Below, one piece after another: positions 37,067 through 46,057 of a stretch of 50,097 nucleotides of DNA. The notes beneath the pieces are model-generated. The model had not been told where the DNA came from. It made no database searches and was given only the letters and a program-made list of their open reading frames with translations. Position numbers and translations under genes: made by a program. This stretch comes from Paludibacter sp. (GTDB lineage Bacteria > Bacteroidota > Bacteroidia > Bacteroidales > Paludibacteraceae). The stretch is from positions 1-50,097 of the forward strand of contig JARLGX010000014.1 in NCBI GenBank assembly GCA_031292575.1, given 5' to 3'. How positions within the stretch are numbered: position 1 is the first letter of the stretch; each line of letters opens with the position of its first letter.

Positions 37067-37585
37067 ATGAAACAAAAAAATCAACTGGTTATGACCCTGA
37101 TTGTATTAGCAATCAACTTATTACTCGACAGAATAACCAAATTATTGGCAAGCAGCTATTTGGAAGGTCAGGAAACCATCTCTTATTTTTACAACACCAT
37201 TGTATTGAGGTATGCCGAAAATAGCGGTGCATTCCTGAGTTTAGGTTCAAACTGGCCTGACATTGTAAAATATACGCTATTGTTAGCCATCCCAATTTTG
37301 GCCTGCCTTTATGGTTTATATTACTGTGCTTTTAAACTGACCGACAAAAAATTAGTTATCGTTATTGTTAGCATCATTGGTGGCGGGCTTGGCAATTTAA
37401 TCGATAGGTTGCTCAATGATTTCAGAGTAGTTGATTTCCTGAACTTTGGAATTGGGTCGGTACGAACCGGGATTCTTAATGTAGCAGATATGTCCGTCAC
37501 GTTTGGAATTGTATTTTTGCTTTTTTATCGCTTTAATGGTGGAACAATAAAACCTAAACCGGAAGAATCAACCAGCCAGAGATGA
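37067..37585 (+). CDS. lspA: Lipoprotein signal peptidase (signal peptidase II)
   Basis: Inner-membrane aspartyl protease that removes signal peptides from prolipoproteins. The 172-aa protein has four hydrophobic helices (about residues 8-25, 66-86, 96-113, 141-158) and the catalytic motifs: YAENSGAFLSLG (NxGxxF-type), GGGLGNLIDRLL (first Asp) and ILNVADMSVTFG (second Asp). Length fits. Its substrates include the many lipoproteins encoded in this window. It has its own promoter and is followed after 80 bp by the transaldolase gene, possibly in the same transcript. Confidence 0.93.
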   Translation: MKQKNQLVMTLIVLAINLLLDRITKLLASSYLEGQETISYFYNTIVLRYAENSGAFLSLGSNWPDIVKYTLLLAIPILACLYGLYYCAFKLTDKKLVIVIVSIIGGGLGNLIDRLLNDFRVVDFLNFGIGSVRTGILNVADMSVTFGIVFLLFYRFNGGTIKPKPEESTSQR

Positions 37586-37665
37586 ATTTCGTGATTTCTT
37601 TTTGAACAAAAAGCTTTCCAAATCAGTTAGTTATTTTAAGAACTCAACTTTAAAAACTGATTGAC

Positions 37666-38622
37666 ATGAACTTACTGGAACAACTCAAAACTTACACCAA
37701 AGTGGTGGCCGATACTGGCGACTTTGCTTCCATGATGGCTTATAAACCTATTGATGCCACTACCAATCCTTCGCTTATTTATGCTGCATCGATGGATGCA
37801 AAATACAGTTCGTTGATTGACGATGCAATCAATTATGCCAAAGGAATTTCGAATGATAAGGCTGTGCAGCTCAGTCACGCCATGGACAAGCTGGCAGTGA
37901 ACTTTGGGTTGGAGATTTTAAAAATCGTTCCCGGACGAGTTTCTACCGAAGTTGATGCACGGTTATCGTTCGACACCGCAGCCAGCATTGCCAAAGCCCA
38001 CGAATTAATAGCACTCTACGAAGCCAACGGCATTTCGCGGGAGCGGATACTGATTAAAGTAGCTTCTACCTGGGAGGGGATTAATGCAGCTGAAAAGCTT
38101 GAAAAAGAAGGTATTCACTGTAACCTGACTTTGCTTTTTTCGTTTGCTCAGGCGGTGCGATGTGCCGAAGCTCATGTAACGCTTATTTCTCCATTCGTTG
38201 GACGAATACTTGATTGGTACAAAAAAGATCGTGGTGTTTCTGACATTCCGGCACAAGAAGATCCGGGCGTAAAGTCTGTAAAGGAAATTTACAATTACTA
38301 TAAAAAATTTGGCTACAACACAATTGTTATGGGTGCAAGTTTTCGTAATATCGGTGAAATTATTGAATTGGTAGGTTGCGATGCCTTAACTATTTCACCA
38401 TCCTTACTGAAAGAACTGGAAGATACAAAAGCTGTTTTGGAAAAGAAATTGGATGCTGATAAATCGAAATTATCGGATATCAAACGAATAAGTATTGACG
38501 AAAAGAGTTTCCGCTGGATGATGAATGAAGATGCAATGGCTACCGAGAAGCTGGCTGAAGGTATTCGAAATTTCACCAAAGACTTGATAAAGTTAGAGAA
38601 ACATATTGCCGATATTTTGTAG
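37666..38622 (+). CDS. tal: Transaldolase
   Basis: Transfers a dihydroxyacetone unit between sugar phosphates in the non-oxidative pentose phosphate pathway. The 318-aa TalB-type protein has the N-terminal signature [12 protein letters not shown], the Schiff-base lysine in [46 protein letters not shown] and [10 protein letters not shown]. Length matches the classical (not short) transaldolase. It lies 1 kb from zwf on the other strand, so the two halves of the pathway are physically close but separately transcribed. A strong bidirectional terminator follows. Confidence 0.95.
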   Translation: MNLLEQLKTYTKVVADTGDFASMMAYKPIDATTNPSLIYAASMDAKYSSLIDDAINYAKGISNDKAVQLSHAMDKLAVNFGLEILKIVPGRVSTEVDARLSFDTAASIAKAHELIALYEANGISRERILIKVASTWEGINAAEKLEKEGIHCNLTLLFSFAQAVRCAEAHVTLISPFVGRILDWYKKDRGVSDIPAQEDPGVKSVKEIYNYYKKFGYNTIVMGASFRNIGEIIELVGCDALTISPSLLKELEDTKAVLEKKLDADKSKLSDIKRISIDEKSFRWMMNEDAMATEKLAEGIRNFTKDLIKLEKHIADIL

Positions 38623-38634
38623 TACCAAGAACAA

Positions 38635-38671
38635 AAAAAACAAGACGCTTATAATATCGTCTTGTTTTTTT
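38635..38671. terminator. Bidirectional terminator between tal and the slipin gene
   Basis: AAAAAACAAGACG (38635-38647) / CGTCTTGTTTTTTT (38658-38671), 10-nt loop, with A and T tracts on opposite sides. It serves tal on the plus strand and the convergent slipin gene on the minus strand. Confidence 0.85.
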
Positions 38672-38712
38672 AGTCTAAATGTTTTTTGACATTAACTGCT
38701 GAAATATTACTT

Positions 38713-39486
38713 TCACGATTCTTTCTTTTCAACCAATTCACTAAAGCTTTTAGCGGCTTTGGTAAATTCAGATGGAAGTAAAACAATGGTAGTGGTGTTA
38801 TTATCAATTCCTATTTCCGAAAGCATTTGCATACGGCGCAGTTCCAATGCAATCGGGCTGCCTTCCATAACAGTTGCACCTTGAGTCAATTTGATAGAAG
38901 CTTCAAGTTCGGCTTCAGCTTTTACAATTCGGGCACGTTTTTCACGAATAGCTTCTGCTTCGCGAGCCATAGCCCGCTGCATGGCTTCGGGAATTTCAAC
39001 GTCTTTCATTTCCACCATTTCAATTTTTATTCCCCATGGTTCGGTGGCTGAATCAACCATTTTTTGAAGCGTTCCGTTTATTTCTTCACGCTCCCGCAAC
39101 ACTTCGTCCAAGGTATGTTGACCGATAATATTCCGAAGTGCAGTTACCGAAAATTGATACACGGCTTTGTAATAATCAGCCACCTGAATAATGGCATTTT
39201 CGGGATTCGTAATTTTAAACCAGAGAACAGCATTCACTTTGACTGTAACACTGTCTTTCGTTATAGTTTCCTGTTGTTCCAAATCTACCGTTTTAGTACG
39301 AATATCAACACGTTGCTGAGCATCAATAAACGGGATAATCCAATATAAGCCGGGACCTTTGATGGATTGAAAACGACCAAGCCTGAACACAATAGCACGT
39401 TGATACTCCTGCGCAATACGAAATCCTGAAAGTAGGATTAAAACAATAATACCGATGATAATTTCGGGAATCGGAAGAATTTCCAT
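38713..39486 (-). CDS. SPFH/Band 7 slipin (stomatin-like) membrane protein
   Basis: Membrane-anchored scaffold protein, possibly organising membrane microdomains or regulating a protease. The 257-aa protein has an N-terminal hydrophobic helix (about residues 8-22), then the SPFH core typical of slipins: EYQRAIVFRLGRFQSIKGPG, DLRTK-type segment VDIRTKTVDLEQQETITKDS, and ATEPWGIKIEMVEMKDVEIP. The coiled-coil region AMAREAEAIREKRARIVKAE follows. The usual NfeD partner gene is not adjacent. Substrates and partners unknown. Confidence 0.9.
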   Translation of the reverse strand: MEILPIPEIIIGIIVLILLSGFRIAQEYQRAIVFRLGRFQSIKGPGLYWIIPFIDAQQRVDIRTKTVDLEQQETITKDSVTVKVNAVLWFKITNPENAIIQVADYYKAVYQFSVTALRNIIGQHTLDEVLREREEINGTLQKMVDSATEPWGIKIEMVEMKDVEIPEAMQRAMAREAEAIREKRARIVKAEAELEASIKLTQGATVMEGSPIALELRRMQMLSEIGIDNNTTTIVLLPSEFTKAAKSFSELVEKKES

Positions 39487-39533
39487 TTTGGTTAGTTTTA
39501 AAGTGAATAATTTTTTTAAATGTAAAAACGCTC

Positions 39534-39541
39534 CAAATGTA
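39534..39541 (-). promoter_or_regulatory. Slipin promoter (-7 element)
   Basis: TACATTTG on the minus strand, 48 bp upstream of the start codon. The candidate -33 (39565-39568) is 23 bp away, slightly too long. Confidence 0.45.
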
Positions 39542-39618
39542 CGAAATGTTTTTTAGTTAAACAACAAAAACAGTTATTTCTGATATTTATACCTGTTACG
39601 ATCGGGTGGTATTTATAT

Positions 39619-40596
39619 TTATTTCTGTGGTTCATAATTTTCGGGAAGTCCGAGTTCTATTTTAAGTTTCCGGTTGTATTCCTTCGAATCGCGAATGGCA
39701 TCGTCCATGGTTATTGGACTGATAAAAACAGGCATTGGATTATTCGGGCGTTCATGATGAAATAAACCTGTCAGGAATGCGACAGTTCCCACCAACATAA
39801 GTGAGCCACCTACGGCATTGCCTAAAACTTTAGCATCAGATGTATTCGTGGAAAACATATTTACTTTTGGATCATAAAGCAGGTAACCACCAGCAGCAAA
39901 AACTGCCCCGATAATAAGGGGAGTTGCTTCAACTTTCCATTTGGGTTTCTGTTTTTTGATTTGCTCGTATTTTTCCACTTCACTATTATACAACTTGGCT
40001 TTATTGAAATAATCAGTGTTGTTCGTTAACTGAGCAAATTCGTCGTGAGAGATTTTTTGATTTCCGCGGATTATAAACCAGGATGTTTCTGTTTTGGTTA
40101 CCGTGGTCGAATTTGTTGATACATTTCCGGTTGTGTTTGACCCTCCTAAAACAGAAAAATATCCCGGGAAATACAAGCTTTTGGTTTTTTCATTAATTTG
40201 AGTGTTGCCACTGGTTTCAGTTACATATTTTGTATCGAGTAATACATCGAGTTTTTTTGACCGGTAGCTTTCCTGTTCATTATATTTTTTGGCTAACATC
40301 TTATCCTGGATATCTTTGGTTTCTTTAACCAAAATTGCAGTAGTTTCATTGGGTTTTGCAACAACAAGTTCGCCAAAAACAATCACATCATCCTTGACTA
40401 CTTTTAAATAATGGTTTCCTGCCGTTACCGAATCAATTGAATTAATATCAGTGCCTTTAAAAACTTCATCGAGATACACATTAACTCCTTTCAATTCGGA
40501 ATAAATTTTAATACTTCCCTTTTGTGCGTAACCGTTGAGACAAATGAAAAAAAGAATGAAAACAACGTTGAATTTCCAATTTAATTTTATTTTCAT
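39619..40596 (-). CDS. PEGA-domain-like exported protein
   Basis: Exported protein of 325 aa with a signal peptide (residues about 1-24, ending LNGYAQ). A PEGA-like beta-sandwich follows (about 27-92: KIYSELKGVNVYLDEVFKGT, then VTAGNHYLKVV, the G-x-H-x-L pattern usual in PEGA domains). The middle is charged and Asn/Thr-rich with coiled-coil character (SEVEKYEQIKKQKPKWKVEA), and one or two hydrophobic segments near 222-270 could anchor it in a membrane (PLIIGAVFAAGGYLLYD, GGSLMLVGTVAFLTGLF). Function unknown. It is 132 bp upstream of the slipin gene on the same strand. Confidence 0.65.
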   Translation of the reverse strand: MKIKLNWKFNVVFILFFICLNGYAQKGSIKIYSELKGVNVYLDEVFKGTDINSIDSVTAGNHYLKVVKDDVIVFGELVVAKPNETTAILVKETKDIQDKMLAKKYNEQESYRSKKLDVLLDTKYVTETSGNTQINEKTKSLYFPGYFSVLGGSNTTGNVSTNSTTVTKTETSWFIIRGNQKISHDEFAQLTNNTDYFNKAKLYNSEVEKYEQIKKQKPKWKVEATPLIIGAVFAAGGYLLYDPKVNMFSTNTSDAKVLGNAVGGSLMLVGTVAFLTGLFHHERPNNPMPVFISPITMDDAIRDSKEYNRKLKIELGLPENYEPQK

Positions 40597-41040
40597 AATA
40601 AATGTGTCAGTATTTACCGTGCCGACGTTGCACTTCTTAATTTGCCATTATTATTTGTAATCAAGATGAAAACTCATATCAATAAAACAGAAAACAAAGA
40701 TGATAATTATATTTTTATGCAACTACATCTTTTTAGTTAAATATACATATTGTTACATATATGGTCATTTTTTCTTAAATATTCGAACTAATATACATTT
40801 AGTATTATTTAACCATGAACATTTTTGAGTATGTTTATTGTATTTCAAGTTGAACTGAAATTGCTGAATTCTAACGTTGGTGGGAATACGTCTTTAAGTC
40901 ATACTCCCACTTTGTTTTATATCAATTCATGGATATCTTTTTATTTTTTTTAAACGGCGTAGTGGTAAAAGGATAGCTGTTTGTCATAAGTCTATAAGCA
41001 AGACTAATTCAATCAATAATCAATTAAAAAAATAATCAGT
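40597..41040. other. Divergent intergenic region, 444 bp
   Basis: Between the PEGA and DUF4382 genes. AT-rich, with no promoter that clearly fits the consensus. One imperfect hairpin, GTGGGAATA (40880-40888) / TACTCCCAC (40902-40910), with a T-rich run after it, looks terminator-like but has no gene to serve. Nothing else recognised. Confidence 0.4.
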
Positions 41041-41871
41041 ATGAAAAGAATCCTTTATTTTGCTATTTTTTCTGTTGTGCTATTTTCATCATGCACTAAC
41101 AATGGAAGTTCAGCTTCGTTGGCTAACAGTCAGCAGGTTGCATCTGTATTTTTGACTGATGGTCCAAATTGCCATCCCGACCCATTATTTCAAGGACCAT
41201 GGCAACGTTACATTTCTGTAAACCTGGACATTGTCGGTATTCAGTATTATGCCAAAGATTCGCTGAGTAAAGATTCCGTATGGAAGGCCCCGAATTTTGT
41301 AGAAACCACTGTTAATGTAGCCGCATTGGCCAACGGTGACAGCACGTTGCTGACAATGATAAACATTCCAGCGGGTGAAAAAGTACACAAAATCAAATTC
41401 CTACTGGGTAAAAACAGCACAGTTGTTCTGAGTGACAGCACCGTGAAAAAACTGAATATCAGGGAACGCAGTGATAGTGCAATTGTTATAAGAGTAATGG
41501 AAAATCCTGCTTCTGTAAGATTCTCAATTATGCTCGATTTCGATATTGCTCATTCCATTGTTATGGGACCTAATGGAAACTTTTTCCTTGCACCTATTAT
41601 GAGAGGATTTATCATGGAGCAATGCGCTAGCATTGTAGGTTTCGTGTCACCAAAAAAAGTGGCTACCAAAGTATTTGTAGTTAATAACTCGGACACAATT
41701 ACAACTGTATCGGACACATTGCGCAGCAATATGTTTAAACTGAGCGGATTGCACGATGGGCAATACGTGGTACAATTTATGCCGCTCACCGGTACCACAG
41801 TTACTGCAACCAAAACAGTTTCTGTAAAAGGCGGAAGAATCGAAGATATGGGAGTTGTAAAAGTAAATTAA
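41041..41871 (+). CDS. DUF4382-domain lipoprotein
   Basis: A 276-aa lipoprotein, lipobox in VLFSSCTN (Cys about residue 18). The DUF4382-like domain spans about 35-190 (SVFLTDGPNCHPDP, YISVNLDIVGIQYYAKD, LTMINIPAGEKVHKIKFLLG), beginning with the usual V.LTD strand. A shorter C-terminal carboxypeptidase-regulatory-like module lies at about 195-275 (VGFVSPKKVATKVFVV, LSGLHDGQYVVQFMP). Such proteins occur at the surface or in the periplasm of Bacteroidota; their role is not established. A strong terminator follows the gene, and it seems to be transcribed alone. Confidence 0.75.
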   Translation: MKRILYFAIFSVVLFSSCTNNGSSASLANSQQVASVFLTDGPNCHPDPLFQGPWQRYISVNLDIVGIQYYAKDSLSKDSVWKAPNFVETTVNVAALANGDSTLLTMINIPAGEKVHKIKFLLGKNSTVVLSDSTVKKLNIRERSDSAIVIRVMENPASVRFSIMLDFDIAHSIVMGPNGNFFLAPIMRGFIMEQCASIVGFVSPKKVATKVFVVNNSDTITTVSDTLRSNMFKLSGLHDGQYVVQFMPLTGTTVTATKTVSVKGGRIEDMGVVKVN

Positions 41872-41898
41872 TCGATTACTTGCAATTGAAAATCCGGC

Positions 41899-41937
41899 AA
41901 AAAGGGCTATCCAAAAAAATATGGATAGCCCTTTTTT
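41899..41937 (+). terminator. Terminator after the DUF4382 gene
   Basis: AAAAAGGGCTATCCA (41899-41913) pairs with TGGATAGCCCTTTTTT (41922-41937), an almost perfect 15-bp stem with a T tract. Confidence 0.9.
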
Positions 41938-42028
41938 ATATGCGTTCGAATGTTGTGGCAATGCAATATTACGTTATAACATAAACTGCACTGAATCATT
42001 TTTTAGCACAAGTTTCGAAAACAAATTA

Positions 42029-43114
42029 TCATATATTCTTCTTGGATAATTTTGTCAAATCAAATCTGACTCCAACCAAAGCACTATATCCAACGTAGCT
42101 TCCCAAATCGGTAAATGAATGTCTGTTTATATAATGTGATTTTATCAAATAAACGCATGGTCCGGCAAAGATTTTCAAACGTTGCCCGATTGAGTAGCTT
42201 AAGTCGGGGCAAAGTTGAGTAGTTGCTGCTCTAACTTTTATTTTAAACGATCTTCCGGCAACCAACGTGTATTGAATAAGGTCAATATTCGTGGCAAAAT
42301 GCTCACTCAACTTAAAGCTTATTCCGGCACCAATTCCCAAATGATAGGATTTGTAATAATCAGAGCCAATGGAAATGATTGAATATAGGTTGTTAAGTCC
42401 AATGTGTGCTGAGAAAGTTGCAAGATGATTATTTTCAGCCAATTCTAAATCAAAAAGGACTTTTGACATAGGCTTAAGGATGTGGAATGTGTCTGGTTGG
42501 GTTACAATTAGTGAATGAAAATCTGATTTTAGAGTGTCATTGGATAGGGTTTGTAAGGCTATGGTTGAATCTGGAATTACCTTCTTTTCCGTAACCGGAG
42601 GTATTGCAATTGTTTTTGAGTATTCATTTATACTGTCTTTAAACTTCTTACTATCAACGTACAAGGTTGGCTTTAAGTCTATGGGGTTGACCCTATCAAG
42701 GTTTTCTTTTTTGAAATTTACAGGTTCATTTTTCACTGACAAAACCACGGGTTTTTCAAGCGGTGGCAGTGTTTTCACTGGTACTTCGCCTGAGGATGCG
42801 CTCATTTTCAGTAAAACCACATATTTTCCATTGAATTTATAGTGAATTCCTTTTGGTAAAACCCTTTTTAAAGTACTTTCAAGCGAAAGCTTTGTCTTTT
42901 TTGATATTGTAAGTTCTTGTTTATCAATTATTCTTGTTGGGTCGTAAGAAAAAACGCAACCAGTTTGGTCGCTTAATATCTGTAATGTAGCTTTTAGTGT
43001 AAAGCGTCCGGTAGGAAAGTTTACATTTTTATCCGGATAACTGTTTTGGGCAAACAATAAAATTGGGAGCACAATAAAAGAGCAAGCTAAAACACTACGA
43101 ATCAATTTATTCAT
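42029..43114 (-). CDS. STN-domain protein with short barrel-like C-terminus
   Basis: A 361-aa exported protein, third gene of the sigma-FecR operon, overlapping fecR by 4 bp (ATGA). A signal peptide (about 1-22) is followed by a secretin/TonB short N-terminal (STN) domain (about 35-105: FTLKATLQILSDQTGCVFSY, ESTLKRVLPKGIHYKFNGKY). A low-complexity linker follows (about 106-225, rich in P, K, S and T). The last ~130 residues look like outer-membrane beta strands (TFSAHIGLNNLYSIISIGSD, LGIGAGISFKLSEHFATNID, AGPCVYLIK, VGVRFDLTKL). In the usual arrangement this slot holds a full SusC/FecA-type receptor with an N-terminal STN domain. Here the receptor is replaced by a short module with no plug. 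The C-terminus is inferred from strand pattern alone. Confidence 0.68.
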   Translation of the reverse strand: MNKLIRSVLACSFIVLPILLFAQNSYPDKNVNFPTGRFTLKATLQILSDQTGCVFSYDPTRIIDKQELTISKKTKLSLESTLKRVLPKGIHYKFNGKYVVLLKMSASSGEVPVKTLPPLEKPVVLSVKNEPVNFKKENLDRVNPIDLKPTLYVDSKKFKDSINEYSKTIAIPPVTEKKVIPDSTIALQTLSNDTLKSDFHSLIVTQPDTFHILKPMSKVLFDLELAENNHLATFSAHIGLNNLYSIISIGSDYYKSYHLGIGAGISFKLSEHFATNIDLIQYTLVAGRSFKIKVRAATTQLCPDLSYSIGQRLKIFAGPCVYLIKSHYINRHSFTDLGSYVGYSALVGVRFDLTKLSKKNI

Positions 43115-44112
43115 TGTTTCTGTAATTTTTTAGAGTTACTCAATATATAACCATTGGCATCTTTATTTACGGTTAAATCCAGTGTTTCGGCTATTACCTG
43201 AAGCACCATATCTATGTTTTCGCCATCGAAATTTACAGTGATTTTACGTTCAGCAATATCGGGCTGATTAAAATGGATATACACATCATACTTTTTACTT
43301 ATTATTTCCATGGCACTTTTCAACATCACTCCATTGAATTGTATGTGAGTAATATTTCTTACCACTGTATCAGGCTTTACAACCGTAAACTCCTTGGTCG
43401 ATTTATTGTAAATCCCTGTTTCATTGGCTGTAAGTATTAGTCCGCGATTACTTGTTGTGTAAAAGTGGACTTTCCCCTGGTTGACATTTACGCTCACTTT
43501 GTCACTGTCGGGGTAAGCCGAAACGGTGAATTTTGTGCCAATATCTTCAATAAAAGTCTCGTCAGCATTTATTTGCAATGAGCCAGTCCCTTTGTGCCCT
43601 ACAGCAAAGTATGCTTTACCTTCTAAGCGGATTTTTCGAGATTTTTTACCGTATTTCGAGCTATAGATTATTTTACTGTTTTTCGATAATTTTATTTGAG
43701 TTTGGTCGGGTAAAACACTTTGTTTTAAAGTCAGTTGAGTAGCAAAAACCACATCGTGTTCTGAGTTAACGAGCCAAACAGATACCGACAGCATTAGAAT
43801 AATTAGTATACTAGCTGCCTGAAACATCCATTTTCGGTAAAATGGATAATGCCTATTTTCAATAATTTGAGTTGACGTTTCGGAGCTTTTGGATGAAATG
43901 TAAGCTTTGAACGTTTTTCTTGCCCGTTCAATATTGGGTTTCGGAGCAAGGGTATCTGAATTTCCTAATTTTGCATACAAGTTGGTAAGTTCGTCAAAAT
44001 ATAGCTGGTTCTCGTCCGACAATGAAATCCATTGTTCCAGTGCCAGCATATCCTGTTCCGACGCATTTCCTCCAAAATACCTTGCCAGTAAATTATCTAT
44101 ATTATTTTTCAT
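43111..44112 (-). CDS. FecR-family anti-sigma factor
   Basis: Membrane-spanning regulator that holds the ECF sigma factor encoded just upstream and relays a signal from the outer membrane. The 333-aa protein has a short cytosolic domain (residues about 1-90; DEQ-rich, WISLSDENQLYFDELTNL), one membrane helix (about 94-111, WMFQAASILIILMLSVSVW) and a periplasmic FecR domain (about 115-210) with a C-terminal STN-interacting region (DUF4974-like; FNGVMLKSAMEIISKKYDVY, ENIDMVLQVIAETLDLTV). It starts 4 bp after the sigma gene and overlaps the next gene. The partner receptor domain is the STN module encoded next. Confidence 0.9.
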   Translation of the reverse strand: MKNNIDNLLARYFGGNASEQDMLALEQWISLSDENQLYFDELTNLYAKLGNSDTLAPKPNIERARKTFKAYISSKSSETSTQIIENRHYPFYRKWMFQAASILIILMLSVSVWLVNSEHDVVFATQLTLKQSVLPDQTQIKLSKNSKIIYSSKYGKKSRKIRLEGKAYFAVGHKGTGSLQINADETFIEDIGTKFTVSAYPDSDKVSVNVNQGKVHFYTTSNRGLILTANETGIYNKSTKEFTVVKPDTVVRNITHIQFNGVMLKSAMEIISKKYDVYIHFNQPDIAERKITVNFDGENIDMVLQVIAETLDLTVNKDANGYILSNSKKLQKQ

Positions 44113-44116
44113 GGCA

Positions 44117-44680
44117 TTATAATTTTAGTAATTGAAGTAGTAAACAAATTGATAAAAACTCTTTTAATTCTATGCGAAGTAACTTTAGTGCTTTTGAAAT
44201 ATGGTTTTCTACGGTATTGGTTGAAATGTTCAATTGCGCTGCAATTTCGGAATATGATAATTGTTCTATCCTACTCATTTCAAAAACTTTTTTGCATTGA
44301 GGAGGCAAAGTAGCCAGCGCGTTGTCTATAGCTTTTTGTAAATCAGAACTTTCAATATGTTCGATAGTAGAATTCACATCAGCATTCATCATCGAAACGT
44401 AATTCAAATTATGTTCCTGATGACTCGTTTTCTGATGGATGTTATTTAAACTGTCGTTATGAACTATGCGGTACAAATATGAATTAACAGAACTTTGAAT
44501 GTTCAATTCTTCGCGCTGATCCCACAATTTACAAAAAACTTTTTGCACCACATCTTCTGCATCATCCATATCTCTTAAAATTGAGTACGCATACCTGCAC
44601 AAAGCTTCGTAGCTATTGTCAAATAATTGTTCAAATGCTAAGTGATTGCCATCGCGCAACTCCTTTATCGTGTCCAACAT
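44117..44680 (-). CDS. ECF-type sigma factor, FecI-like
   Basis: Sigma-70 family factor of about 187 aa from ATG 44680. It has region 2 (HLAFEQLFDNSYEALCRYAY, DAEDVVQKVFCKLWDQRE) and region 4 (ATLPPQCKKVFEMSRIEQLS, YSEIAAQLNISTNTVENHIS) with the usual helix-turn-helix. The longer form would begin with a TTG codon at 44701 that adds seven residues. ATG 44680 is preferred because a -7 element lies just upstream and ATG is the common start. First gene of a minus-strand sigma-FecR-STN operon, followed 4 bp later by the anti-sigma gene. Confidence 0.9.
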   Translation of the reverse strand: MLDTIKELRDGNHLAFEQLFDNSYEALCRYAYSILRDMDDAEDVVQKVFCKLWDQREELNIQSSVNSYLYRIVHNDSLNNIHQKTSHQEHNLNYVSMMNADVNSTIEHIESSDLQKAIDNALATLPPQCKKVFEMSRIEQLSYSEIAAQLNISTNTVENHISKALKLLRIELKEFLSICLLLQLLKL

Positions 44681-44722
44681 GTTTTGCAAATAAAAAGTCA
44701 ATATTTGTTACTAACAGAGCGA

Positions 44723-44730
44723 CAAAGGTA
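44723..44730 (-). promoter_or_regulatory. Promoter of the sigma-FecR-STN operon (-7 element)
   Basis: TACCTTTG on the minus strand, 42 bp upstream of ATG 44680. Exact TAnnTTTG match without a clear -33. Confidence 0.5.
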
Positions 44731-44860
44731 AAGATTTTTGTTGTAAATTTTATCAGGATTTAGCATTCCCCGATATTATGACAATTGAAATTGGATATAC
44801 CACTATTGCCATTTGAATATTTGGAGAGAAAATGATACGAAAAAAGTTCGGGAGGCTTTT

Positions 44861-46012
44861 TCAGGCAAACATTTCAATATCTTCTTTGCTGATAACTGCA
44901 CTGCCAAGAATAATAAGACGTTCCACCACGTTACGAAGTTCGCGGATATTGCCTGTCCAGGAATGTTCCTTTAGCAATTCAATTGCACCTTCATCAAATC
45001 TTTTAGGTTGAATTCCTTGCTCACTGCAAATTAATTCACAAAAATGAGTTACCAGTAATGGAATATCATCCTTTCGTTCATCTAAACTTGGTACATGAAT
45101 TGGAATAACATTCAACCGGTGAAATAAATCTTCCCTGAAATTTCCCAGTTCGATTTCTTTTTTCAGGTTTTTGTTGGTAGCGGCAATGACACGAACATTT
45201 ACTTTAACACTTTTGTCGCTTCCTACACGTGTCAACTCGCTTTCCTGCAAAACGCGGAGTACTTTGGTTTGTGCCGAGAGGCTCATATCGCCAATTTCGT
45301 CCAGAAAAATAGTACCCCCATCGGCTTGTTCAAATTTTCCGATTCGTTGTTTTATAGCCGATGTAAATGCACCTTTCTCGTGCCCAAAAAGTTCGCTTTC
45401 AATAAGTTCTGAAGGAATTGCAGCGCAGTTCACTTCCACGTAGGGAGCTTCTGTACGGTTACTTTGCTCGAAAAGCAGTCTGGCAACTACTTCTTTTCCA
45501 GTACCGTTATCTCCCGTAATCAAAACCCGGGCATCGGTTGGTGCCACGCGTTCAATCATCATGCGTACTTTTTCAATGGCGGGTGAAGAGCCAATCATTT
45601 GATGACGTTTTGCAACTTTCTTTTTGAGCGTTTTGGCCTCGGTAACCAGGTTATTTCTTTCCAGCGCATTTCGAACAGTTACAAGCAACCGATTCAAATC
45701 AATTGGCTTTTCGATAAAATCGAAAGCTCCTTTTTTGATACATTCTACTGCAGTTTCAATATTCCCATGACCTGAAATCATAACAATTGGAGCTTCAATG
45801 CTTATTTCGTGTAAATGGACGAGCAACTCAACACCATCCATTTCCGGCATTTTAATGTCGGAAAAAATAAGGTCGAAAATTGCATTCTGAGCTGCCTCAA
45901 ACCCTTGCTTTCCATTTTCGGCTAATGTAACCTGATGTTTTTCAAACTCCAGAATATCTTTCAGCGTGTTACGAATGCTGCGCTCGTCATCAATTACTAA
46001 TATTTTTGCCAT
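44861..46012 (-). CDS. NtrC-type response regulator with AAA+ domain, no DNA-binding domain
   Basis: Sigma-54-type activator of 383 aa. The N-terminal receiver (1-120) has the phosphoacceptor Asp52 (FSDIKMPEMDG) and Lys102 (EKP). The AAA+ domain (about 140-372) has Walker A GDNGTGKE (167-174), GAFTSA in place of the canonical GAFTGA (214-219), Walker B-type TIFLDEIGD (235-242), and sensor and arginine-finger regions (IAATNKNLKK, FREDLFHRLNVIP). It ends at EDIEMFA, without the Fis-type helix-turn-helix of most NtrC proteins, as in DNA-binding-free activators such as FlgR. No histidine kinase is adjacent. The start codon sits 11 bp from a degenerate REP-like repeat, and a weak AAAAAG/CTTTTT stem follows the stop. 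Confidence 0.88.
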   Translation of the reverse strand: MAKILVIDDERSIRNTLKDILEFEKHQVTLAENGKQGFEAAQNAIFDLIFSDIKMPEMDGVELLVHLHEISIEAPIVMISGHGNIETAVECIKKGAFDFIEKPIDLNRLLVTVRNALERNNLVTEAKTLKKKVAKRHQMIGSSPAIEKVRMMIERVAPTDARVLITGDNGTGKEVVARLLFEQSNRTEAPYVEVNCAAIPSELIESELFGHEKGAFTSAIKQRIGKFEQADGGTIFLDEIGDMSLSAQTKVLRVLQESELTRVGSDKSVKVNVRVIAATNKNLKKEIELGNFREDLFHRLNVIPIHVPSLDERKDDIPLLVTHFCELICSEQGIQPKRFDEGAIELLKEHSWTGNIRELRNVVERLIILGSAVISKEDIEMFA

Positions 46013-46023
46013 GACTTCTTAAT

Positions 46024-46036
46024 CCCCTGAAGGGGA
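46024..46036. repeat. Degenerate REP-like repeat upstream of the regulator gene
   Basis: CCCCTGAAGGGGA followed by AGTTTAGTTAGT, a shortened relative of the repeats at 20447 and 30265. It also lies just upstream of a minus-strand start codon (11 bp). Confidence 0.6.
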
Positions 46037-46057
46037 AGTTTAGTTAGTATATTAGAG

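Noticed and set aside
44701-44701. TTG start for the FecI-like sigma gene
   Set aside because: ATG 44680 fits the family N-terminus and lies closer to the expected leader from the -7 element.
44861-44861. Frameshift removing a helix-turn-helix from the NtrC-like protein
   Set aside because: The sequence after the stop shows no helix-turn-helix in any frame and looks like a terminator, so the short form seems natural.
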